Shown: positions 31,986 to 38,199 of the stretch, one piece after another | How the letters are laid out: every line of letters starts with the position of its first letter | Position numbering within the stretch: position 1 is the first letter of the stretch | Origin: CAZTAR01 sp043813895 | Lineage (GTDB): Bacteria; Planctomycetota; Phycisphaerae; UBA1845; UTPLA1 | Reading direction: 5' to 3' | Length of the DNA stretch: 38,199 nucleotides | NCBI GenBank assembly: GCA_043813895.1 | Contig: JBDRKQ010000104.1 | Coordinates: 1 to 38,199 of the forward strand | The notes under the pieces: model-generated | Told to the model about the DNA's origin: nothing | What the model saw: the letters and a program-made list of their open reading frames with translations, nothing else | The model's database searches: none | Translations under genes and position numbers: made by a program

Positions 31986-33053
31986 ATGGACCTCGAATCG
32001 CTCAGGTATGTTTATCTTCGCCGCGTCGTAGGGACGGTGCTCTCCGCGCTGGGCTTCGATGCGGGCGAGTCGGTGGCGCGGCGGCTCGCGCGGGGCGTGT
32101 TTGACCTGAATACGGCCGGTCGCCGCCTCGCGGAGGTGAGACTCCGCACTGCATTGGGGGGGGCTGCCTGTGAAACTGACATCGCGAAAATCGCAGCCGG
32201 CATGTACGAGCACGTCGGGCGGTTCTGGATCGAAGCGTTGCACGCGCAACGCCGCTTGCGGCGTTCGTCGTGGCGCAGGTTTGTGACCGTGAACGACGAA
32301 TCGGCATTTCGGGCGTTGACCGGCGGAAAGCGGGGGTGCGTGCTTGCGACGGGCTACTTCGGCAATCCGGCGGTGGGGGCGCTGGCGATGGGACAGATCT
32401 TCCGCCCCTTACATGTGATCGTCGACACGTTCGCCCAGCCCCATCTGCGGGCCTGGCAGCGTGAACTTTTCGCGTCTCGCTGGGTCCGCCCGATCGACAG
32501 GCGGGACGCCGCAACGGCAGTACCGAGGGTCTTGGGCGATGGCGGCGCGCTGATGATGATCTGCGAACACGAGCGGCCGCACGGCCGGGGCGTGCGCGCT
32601 GCGTTTCTCGGGCGCTCGTTGAACTGCTATCCGACGCTTGGCAGGCTTGCCCGTTGGTATGACGTGCCGGTGGCGGTGTTCACGTGCCGGCGAGGACGCA
32701 AGCCATTCTCATTTCACCTGGACCTGCACGCCTGCGTCGAGCACGAGCCGTCGGACCTGACGGACGAGGAAATCGTTAGGCGCGTGTTGTCTCATCTTGA
32801 TGAGGCGGTGATGCGACGTCCGGAGCAGTATCTCTGGAGCCTGCCCGAGCAGCATCCTCGGCGCTTGCCTGCGGCGGAAGCGAAGCAGGATGCGGCCGGT
32901 GCGGACTTGCGTCAATTCCCTATTGATACGGGAACCGAATCGGCGTCGTTCCCCAGAACACGTCGAACAGCGTCGGCGTGGCAAAGGCCGTCAGCGGCGG
33001 GCAGTATGCCGGCATGTCCGGAGGCGGCTGCTGAGCCTGCGCCCACGGTGTGA
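31986..33053 (+). CDS. LpxL/HtrB-type acyltransferase lacking the catalytic pair
   Basis: 355 residues. Similar to the lipid A late acyltransferase family: TGGKRGCVLATGYFGNPAVG near 112-131, MMICEHERPHGRGVRAAFLG, and REQ-like PEQYLWSLPEQHPRR near 280. In active members the first motif is HFGNWE, with His and Glu as the charge relay. Here it is YFGNPA (Tyr 124, Ala 129), so catalysis as usual is unlikely. The last 60 residues are Ala/Pro-rich and overlap an opposite gene. The ATG at 31986 was chosen, since the 65 codons upstream are repeat DNA. It follows a glycosyltransferase; a modified lipid may be their common product, or the protein may have a new role. Confidence 0.72.
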   Translation: MDLESLRYVYLRRVVGTVLSALGFDAGESVARRLARGVFDLNTAGRRLAEVRLRTALGGAACETDIAKIAAGMYEHVGRFWIEALHAQRRLRRSSWRRFVTVNDESAFRALTGGKRGCVLATGYFGNPAVGALAMGQIFRPLHVIVDTFAQPHLRAWQRELFASRWVRPIDRRDAATAVPRVLGDGGALMMICEHERPHGRGVRAAFLGRSLNCYPTLGRLARWYDVPVAVFTCRRGRKPFSFHLDLHACVEHEPSDLTDEEIVRRVLSHLDEAVMRRPEQYLWSLPEQHPRRLPAAEAKQDAAGADLRQFPIDTGTESASFPRTRRTASAWQRPSAAGSMPACPEAAAEPAPTV

Positions 33054-33150
33054 TTCCCAGTACGATGAGTCCCGCCATGGTGACGACGTTGCGCCAGGAG
33101 AAGCGCCTGGGTGCGGGTGCCTGCAGCGTGTTGTTCTGTTGGTCCTTCAT
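32920..33150 (-). CDS. Small exported protein, antisense to the acyltransferase end
   Basis: 76 residues. A leader with RRFSWRNVVTMAGLIVLG and TPWAQAQ (cleavage after AQA), then a Pro-rich mature part PPPDMPAYCPPLTAFATPTL with one Cys. The overlap with the 3' end of the acyltransferase is 134 bases. No ribosome site is evident. The signal peptide is good evidence, but the family is unknown. Confidence 0.4.
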   Translation of the reverse strand: MKDQQNNTLQAPAPRRFSWRNVVTMAGLIVLGITPWAQAQQPPPDMPAYCPPLTAFATPTLFDVFWGTTPIRFPYQ

Positions 33151-33527
33151 GTCGGTATTAGCGGGCGGGAGAGGGTCGGACTGAAGATTCAACTCGGCCT
33201 CGCCGTTGTTCGGGACGCCGCTTTGCATTATCGGCCCTGGGCCGCGCAGCAGGCAGCAATTCCGTTATGATAGGACCTCGCGAAAACCCGCGCATCGGGC
33301 TACGCTGCTCAGCGACTCCGCGCGAACGCCGTTGCTGGGCCGAGTATCCCCTCTCGGCCCTCTGGCCGGGGCGCCGAGAAGGGATTCTCGGCGGAGCGTG
33401 GTCGTGATAGGACCTCGCGAAGACCCGCACAGTGGGCTACGCTGCCCCGCGACCCCGCGCGAGCGTGGAGACGCGCGACTCGTTGCCAGCTTGAACACGT
33501 GTTTTCCTGTCCTGGAGAGATACGCGA
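33151..33527. other. Intergenic region with direct and inverted repeats
   Basis: 377 bases upstream of the POT transporter gene. Nearly all of it is the 33268-33465 repeat structure. No clear promoter seen. Confidence 0.6.
33268..33465. repeat. Two 61-base direct repeats around an inverted repeat
   Basis: TGATAGGACCTCGCGAAAAC... at 33268-33328 and TGATAGGACCTCGCGAAGAC... at 33405-33465, with about eight differences and a 137-base period. Between them CCGAGTATCCCCTCTCGGC (33339-33357) pairs with GCCGAGAAGGGATTCTCGG (33372-33390), 17 of 19 positions. Confidence 0.75.
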
Positions 33528-35543
33528 ATGTCCCAAGCAACCGCCAGCGGCTTCAGCCTTTCGAGTGAACCCGGTTCTCAAAAAACGCTGTTCGGCCATC
33601 CCCTCGGCCTGTACGTGCTGTTCTTCACGGAGATGTGGGAGCGGTTCAGTTTCTACGGGATGAAGACGCTGCTCGTCCTGTACATGATCAACCACTTCTT
33701 TTGGTCGCAGGAGGACGCTTCGCACCTGCTCGGCACCTACGCAGCGCTCGCGTACGGGCTGCCGGTTGTCGGCGGGTTCATCGCCGACCGGTACCTCGGC
33801 GCCAAGCGTGCCGTCATCCTTGGCGGCGTGCTGCTCTCGATTGGCCATTTCCTGATGGCGTTCGAGAATATGGCCTGCTTCTACTCGGCACTCGGGCTCA
33901 TCATCGCAGGCGTGGGCTTCCTGAAGCCGAATGTCTCGACACAGGTCGGCGCCCTGTACAAACCCGGCGATCCGCGTCGCGACGGCGCGTTCACGATCTT
34001 CTACATGGGCATTAACCTCGGTGCGCTGATTGGGCCGTTGCTCTGCGATTGGCTGAGAGTGACGTATGGATGGCACTACGGCTTCGGCGCTGCGGGTGTC
34101 GGCATGGTCTTCGGCCTGATCGTCTACGTCGTCGGCCAGCGAAAGCTTGTGGAGTTCAATCAGGATGCGGGCGATGAAGGAGGCGAGGTATCGGACGGCG
34201 GCACCAAACCGGCTGGGCGCGGTCATGAAGACGCCTCACCCGCGGAGGCGTCGAAGCGCCGGGGAGTGACCTACGAGGTCGTGCGCGACCGTATTGTGGT
34301 TTTGCTCATCGTCTTTGCCTTCATCATCATCTTCTGGACGGCGTTCGAGCAGAGCCCGAACGCCATGCTTGTCTGGGCGGACAAGCACACGAACCTCCGG
34401 CTCCTCTCAACCGAGCCATCGCCGATCACCTTGGAGAATGCAACGGCTTGGGGAGCCCTCACGACAGCGGCAACGAGCCAACCTACGGTCAGCATCTGGC
34501 AGACGGTGAGGGACTGGTTCAGCGAGCCGGTGATTACGTCAGGTCAGACGCAGTCGTTCAACCCGTTCTTTATCATCACGATCGCGCCGGTGTTCGCATT
34601 CCTCTGGGTCTGGCTGGACAAACGAAAGCTCCAGCCTTCAACGCCAACGAAGATGGTGATGGGGCTTGCGCTCGTCGCCCTGGCTTTCGGCGTCATGTGG
34701 CCGGCGGCCGAGCGAGAGAACCGGCCGAGCACGGTGCCGATTGCCAAGCTGCCGGAGGCAATCCACGTTGACGACGAAGGCGCCGTGTTCACGATCGAGA
34801 AACACAAGGACGGCAATGAGGATAAGATCTACTATGGTGCGACGCGTCTCAAGTACAACGTCCAGAAGCATGAACTTCAAACGACCGGCGTCTTTACGGA
34901 TTTGGATCGCCTGCGGTTGTTGGCTGCCACCGCGCCTCCGGACTTGATTGCTGAGTTCGACAAGTTTGTTGATGAGGCGAAAGACGCGGACAAGTCCGGG
35001 AAGGATTGGAGCATGTCCACCGTTCTGGCGTCGGCGCCGCCGGGAATCGGGCAAGGCGGGCTGAGTGAGGGAGAGGGCAAGGACAAGAAGACGATCCTGA
35101 GTTGGAACCCAGACGGCAAGGTCCTGACGGCCTACATGGAGATCAAGGACCGATCGCGGAGCGAGTTTCTGGCGATCGCTGGAGATCAGGACTTCAGGAA
35201 GGCCGTAGACACGATCTTCCTGGACTCCGCCCGATTCCGTGTCAGTGTCTGGTGGCTGATCGCTTTCTTCATGGTCCTCACCATGGGCGAACTGTGCATC
35301 TCACCGGTTGGCCTGTCGCTCGTCACGAAGCTGGCTCCGGCCAAGCACGTCGGCCTGTTTATGGGCGGCTGGTTCCTGGCAACGGCCGTTGCTGAGTACA
35401 CGGCGCAGGTGTTCGGCGCGTACTGGGGCAAGATGGTGCCAGGCCAGTACTTCCTGATCTTCGTGGTGATGTGCGGTGTCGGGGCGTTGCTCCTGGCGGT
35501 TCTGATCAAGCCGCTGAAGCGCATGATGCACGGCGTGCATTAG
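33528..35543 (+). CDS. POT-family proton-coupled oligopeptide transporter with large soluble insert
   Basis: 671 residues. Imports di- and tripeptides with protons. The POT motif EMWERFSFYGMKTLL is in helix 1. About 12 membrane helices are seen, for example YGLPVVGGFIADRYLG (2), AFTIFYMGINLGALIG (5) and TAFEQSP after helix 7. Bacterial members are about 450-500 residues long. The extra length is due to a soluble insert of about 170 residues (roughly 395-567) between helices 9 and 10. That is the same loop in which mammalian PepT1/PepT2 carry their extracellular domain. The insert is charged and beta/alpha in look, with no known motif. GGAGAG precedes the ATG by about nine bases. Confidence 0.9.
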   Translation: MSQATASGFSLSSEPGSQKTLFGHPLGLYVLFFTEMWERFSFYGMKTLLVLYMINHFFWSQEDASHLLGTYAALAYGLPVVGGFIADRYLGAKRAVILGGVLLSIGHFLMAFENMACFYSALGLIIAGVGFLKPNVSTQVGALYKPGDPRRDGAFTIFYMGINLGALIGPLLCDWLRVTYGWHYGFGAAGVGMVFGLIVYVVGQRKLVEFNQDAGDEGGEVSDGGTKPAGRGHEDASPAEASKRRGVTYEVVRDRIVVLLIVFAFIIIFWTAFEQSPNAMLVWADKHTNLRLLSTEPSPITLENATAWGALTTAATSQPTVSIWQTVRDWFSEPVITSGQTQSFNPFFIITIAPVFAFLWVWLDKRKLQPSTPTKMVMGLALVALAFGVMWPAAERENRPSTVPIAKLPEAIHVDDEGAVFTIEKHKDGNEDKIYYGATRLKYNVQKHELQTTGVFTDLDRLRLLAATAPPDLIAEFDKFVDEAKDADKSGKDWSMSTVLASAPPGIGQGGLSEGEGKDKKTILSWNPDGKVLTAYMEIKDRSRSEFLAIAGDQDFRKAVDTIFLDSARFRVSVWWLIAFFMVLTMGELCISPVGLSLVTKLAPAKHVGLFMGGWFLATAVAEYTAQVFGAYWGKMVPGQYFLIFVVMCGVGALLLAVLIKPLKRMMHGVH

Positions 35544-35578
35544 CGGTACAACGCAGGGTCGCGCTGTTGACACCTGAG

Positions 35579-35604
35579 GACCCCCCGGCCTTGGTCGGGG
35601 GGTC
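35579..35604 (+). terminator. Hairpin after the POT gene
   Basis: GACCCCCC pairs with GGGGGGTC in a perfect stem, extended by one G-C pair. It starts 35 bases after the POT stop. No T-run follows, so the terminator call is moderate. Confidence 0.45.
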
Positions 35605-36058
35605 GCCCTGCGACACGTGGGAACGCACGCCCCGAGGGAAGAGCCATCATACTGAACGTCAGCACCCCGCCGCGTATTCCCAAAGAGGGCATCTCGGATT
35701 GACACGGGCTGTGCTTCGTCTTCGGCGGCCGGCGTACCATCGTCTCGGCGCTGCAGACGTGCGCCGGGATAATGGTCGGCCCCGAGCGCCTGACTGTTGG
35801 GCGAGGATATTCGTCCCGGCTGCGGTGTCAGGACGGGCCGCAACGCGCAGGTTCGGTTTGCCGGGCACTGAGATGAGAGGATCGCGGATACCAAGCAGAA
35901 CCTGCCAATTGGATCGCGAGATTCGGTCAGGAGCGTCCGAGAACGTCATGGCGTATTCGTACCATGTTTGGCTTAACCGTGCCTGCCAGGCTGCCGATAG
36001 TGGCCTTGGCATGTCCAGTGGTGGACGTTCCGTACAATTGGGAAAAGGGGTTTCTCCG
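35605..36058. other. Intergenic region before the MshEN-like gene
   Basis: About 450 bases with no recognisable gene. TACAAT at 36033-36038 is a possible -10 box for the next gene, but no good -35 is in place. Confidence 0.45.
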
Positions 36059-36445
36059 ATGCGAAAAGCTTTTCTTGATTTCCTCGCCGCCGAGGGCGTG
36101 GTGCCTCCTGACAGACTGGAGAACCTGCAAAACCTCCTCAGAGGGGCGCCGGAGCCGATCGGGTGTATCGCCTTCAGCTACGGGATGGTTGTGGGCGGAG
36201 ATGTCGATCAGATCCTTGACGAGCAGCGGCGGACCTATCGTCCTTTCGGCGAAATCGCGATGCGCCTGGGCATGTTGAGCCGCACACAGATCGATGCCCT
36301 TTTAAAGGTCCAGAGCATTCGGGGAGCTATCGAGACCGTCGAGGCATTGACGCTCTCTGATCTCTGTCCCATCGACGAGTTGATGGCGCAGTTGGGCCGT
36401 TTCTTGCTTAGGCAAGCCGAGAATTTGCCTTGTGAGAGCCGCTGA
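36059..36445 (+). CDS. Small MshEN-like (type II secretion E N-terminal) protein
   Basis: 128 residues. RPFGEIAMRLGMLSRTQIDA recalls the LGEILVxxGLLTxEQL repeat of the GspE/MshE N-terminal domain, which binds c-di-GMP in some proteins. There may be a first weaker repeat before it (AEGVVPPDRLENLQNLL). No ATPase domain follows. AAGGGG lies about nine bases before the ATG; another in-frame ATG at 36011 is possible. It is directly followed (39 bases) by an HDOD-GGDEF gene, so it may be a receptor for the c-di-GMP made there. The key binding residues cannot be confirmed by eye. Confidence 0.55.
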   Translation: MRKAFLDFLAAEGVVPPDRLENLQNLLRGAPEPIGCIAFSYGMVVGGDVDQILDEQRRTYRPFGEIAMRLGMLSRTQIDALLKVQSIRGAIETVEALTLSDLCPIDELMAQLGRFLLRQAENLPCESR

Positions 36446-36484
36446 GACGGGGTGGGGGAGACACAAACAGGGGGTAGAGATGCA

Positions 36485-38050
36485 ATGATGTCCAGTGCTT
36501 CCGGGGCCGGAGAAGTGCTCTTCGCGAAATTGAAATCGTCCAAACGCTTGCCAAGTCCGCCGGGGACCGCCATCCGCGTGCTTGAACTGTGCCGCCGAGA
36601 CGACGTCGATGTCGGTGAGATCGCAGACGTAATTATGTCCGACGCGGCGCTAACGGCGCGACTCCTCAAGTATGCCAACTCGCCCATGGCGGGCTTATCC
36701 AGGGAGGTGACCGCCATTCGGCAGGCCGTTATGCTCCTGGGCTTGCGCACCGTCAAGCTCACAGCGCTCGGCTTCTCTCTGGCAGGTCCCAGCAAGGCCC
36801 CCAACTGCCCCGGCTTTTCGCTGAAAGTGTTCTGGGCATCGAGTTTCCTGCGCGCGGTGATCGCCAGGCGGTTGGCTGCGAAACCCCTGGGCGTTGATCC
36901 TGATGAGGCCTTTACCGCCGCGCTGCTCGCGGGACTCGGTCAACTGACGCTCGCGCATGCACTCAATGACGAGTACAGCGTGATTCTAAACGTCCACCGC
37001 AAGACCAAAACCGGTTTGGCTCTCGTTGAAATCGAAAGAGAAAAACTGGGGAGCGACCACGTTGAGATCGGGGCCCGGTTATTGCGAGAGTGGCGATTGC
37101 CCGATCAGTTGTCCTACGCCGTCGAGCATCAGCATCTGGACATGGGGTCCGGCCGGCCGCAAGCGCCGGAGCAACGGCTCGGCGCGGCCATTCACGTAGC
37201 GAACCGGCTGCGCCCGCTGTTTGAGGCGATGCTCCAGGGCCGGGCCAAGTGCAATTCCGCCGCGCCCGAGGACATCCTGAATCTCCTTCAACTCGACGAG
37301 GAGGCCTATTGGCAGGCGGGAGATGCTGTCGTTGATGACTACAAAGGCTTCTCGCAGATATTCGATGTCGAGTTTGAGGATCCTCAGGATGCGATGGAGC
37401 TTTGCCTCGAAGCCCAGGAAACGGCTACGCATGTCGGCATGGTTGCGCAGCTCGAACATTCCCAAGCCCTGAAAGACAACGAATCGCTCCTCAAGCGGGC
37501 GACCACGGATCAGTTGACCGGCGTGGCCAACCGTGCGAAGTTCGATGAACGACTCCGGGAAGAGCTTGCCGGCCTCGGCAGGGGGCACGGCCAATTCGCG
37601 CTGTTGATGATCGACATCGATCATTTCAAGAAGTTCAACGATACCCACGGCCACCCAATCGGCGACCTGGTCCTGAAACGCGTCGCGACCGCCATGCAGA
37701 ACACGGTTCGCGAGGCCGACTTGATGGCCCGGTACGGCGGGGAGGAATTCGCCGTGATTGCGCCGCACACGGATGTGAAAGGGGCCTGCATCACTGCCGT
37801 GCGGCTCCAGCGGTGTATCGCAGAACTCAGAATCGATGTCGGCGGAACGCTGCTCGGCGTCACTATCAGTCTGGGCTTGGCTGTTACCTCTGACTACGCT
37901 ATGCCGCCAACGGCAGAGCAGTTCATCAAAGACGCCGACCGGCAGCTTTACCTATCCAAGAAGGCAGGGCGGAACACATGGTCCTACCGCGGCTGCAGCG
38001 CGAATCGGGCCCGCGAAAAGGCCAAGACAGCGCCCGTTCCGGTCGCCTGA
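36485..38050 (+). CDS. HDOD domain diguanylate cyclase
   Basis: 521 residues. Residues about 15-230 are an HDOD domain (LPSPPGTAIRVLELCRR, IMSDAALTARLLKYANSP, and a histidine cluster LSYAVEHQH), a non-catalytic relative of HD phosphohydrolases. The C-terminal GGDEF domain (about 350-510) starts at TTDQLTGVANRAKFDERL, has LLMIDIDHFKKFND, and keeps the active-site GGEEF near 418. READ lies exactly five residues upstream of GGEEF, so the inhibitory (I) site is present and product feedback by c-di-GMP is likely. No membrane helix, so cytoplasmic. ATG 36485 (or 36488) has a weak site; a GTG at 36452 is possible. It pairs with the MshEN-like gene upstream. Confidence 0.92.
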   Translation: MMSSASGAGEVLFAKLKSSKRLPSPPGTAIRVLELCRRDDVDVGEIADVIMSDAALTARLLKYANSPMAGLSREVTAIRQAVMLLGLRTVKLTALGFSLAGPSKAPNCPGFSLKVFWASSFLRAVIARRLAAKPLGVDPDEAFTAALLAGLGQLTLAHALNDEYSVILNVHRKTKTGLALVEIEREKLGSDHVEIGARLLREWRLPDQLSYAVEHQHLDMGSGRPQAPEQRLGAAIHVANRLRPLFEAMLQGRAKCNSAAPEDILNLLQLDEEAYWQAGDAVVDDYKGFSQIFDVEFEDPQDAMELCLEAQETATHVGMVAQLEHSQALKDNESLLKRATTDQLTGVANRAKFDERLREELAGLGRGHGQFALLMIDIDHFKKFNDTHGHPIGDLVLKRVATAMQNTVREADLMARYGGEEFAVIAPHTDVKGACITAVRLQRCIAELRIDVGGTLLGVTISLGLAVTSDYAMPPTAEQFIKDADRQLYLSKKAGRNTWSYRGCSANRAREKAKTAPVPVA

Positions 38051-38099
38051 CACCGCGGCACGCAGGCTTCCGACCGCAGTCGCCAAGCACCACGCGGCG

Positions 38100-38199
38100 T
38101 CAGCCCGTGGACAGTGTGCGGTACAGCACCGCCTGCAGCTTGGCGGCGGTCCACGTGTAGGTGAGCGTCGTGCTGATCCCGACAATGCTGGAGACGATC
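38100..38199 (-). CDS. C-terminal end of an unknown protein (cut by window edge)
   Basis: Thirty-two codons before a TGA: IVSSIVGISTTLTYTWTAAK, then LQAVLYRTLSTG. It is hydrophobic at first and may be the last membrane helix of a transporter or similar protein. Too short to identify. Confidence 0.35.
   Translation of the reverse strand, partial: IVSSIVGISTTLTYTWTAAKLQAVLYRTLSTG

Noticed and set aside
35699..35704. TTGACA box before the MshEN-like gene
   Set aside because: No -10 box at proper spacing.

Overview
The window is GC-rich bacterial DNA that most resembles a planctomycete of the Phycisphaerae type. The evidence is the combination of many small and large lipoproteins, a zinc-ribbon bactofilin, an FHA protein next to a Ser/Thr kinase, DUF4091 and DUF4097 proteins, an RHS gene with the style of core common in this phylum, an integrase of the planctomycete subtype, and many short palindromic repeats between genes. 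No rRNA or tRNA was seen. The taxonomic call is an inference from gene content, not from a marker gene.

Layout. 1-3.3 kb: start of a Ser/Thr kinase, an FHA protein, a Tyr/Glu-rich small lipoprotein and a bactofilin. 3.6-5.3 kb: folC with a strong sigma70-type promoter and a tiny Cys-rich ORF whose stop overlaps the folC start. 5.67-6.02 kb: the tmRNA gene (ssrA), followed by a decayed island (about 6.0-10.9 kb). The island holds a truncated tyrosine recombinase read antisense into the tmRNA 3' end, a 5'-truncated RHS gene with a variable tip, a secreted TPR-like protein, a second RHS fragment and a membrane gene with an in-frame TGA. 10.9-17.6 kb: three exported proteins on the minus strand (DUF4091/CBM9-like, DUF4097, oligoendopeptidase F). 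17.9-18.4 kb: two very small membrane-associated genes around a structured inverted repeat.

18.6-26.3 kb, minus strand: a thioredoxin-like TlpA protein, polyprenyl synthase (ispA), dxs, and a 1002-residue lipoprotein that fuses FlgG-like and FlgC-like flagellar rod segments to a long HEAT-repeat array. ispA and dxs both serve isoprenoid synthesis. 26.4-28.5 kb: Bpt (N-end rule transferase) and a family 4 uracil-DNA glycosylase. 28.8-33.1 kb, plus strand: an envelope-looking cluster of a DUF2752 membrane protein, two related lipoproteins, a GT4-type glycosyltransferase and an LpxL-type acyltransferase that lacks the usual catalytic His and acidic residue. 33.5-38.1 kb: a POT peptide transporter with a large soluble insert, then a small MshEN-like protein and an HDOD-GGDEF diguanylate cyclase. 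The last 100 bases hold the end of an unknown minus-strand gene.

The most unusual item is the FlgG/FlgC/HEAT lipoprotein. Next are the POT insert, the altered acyltransferase, the Cys-rich micro-ORF before folC, the tmRNA-associated island and the families of palindromic repeats, which sit mostly close to stop codons.
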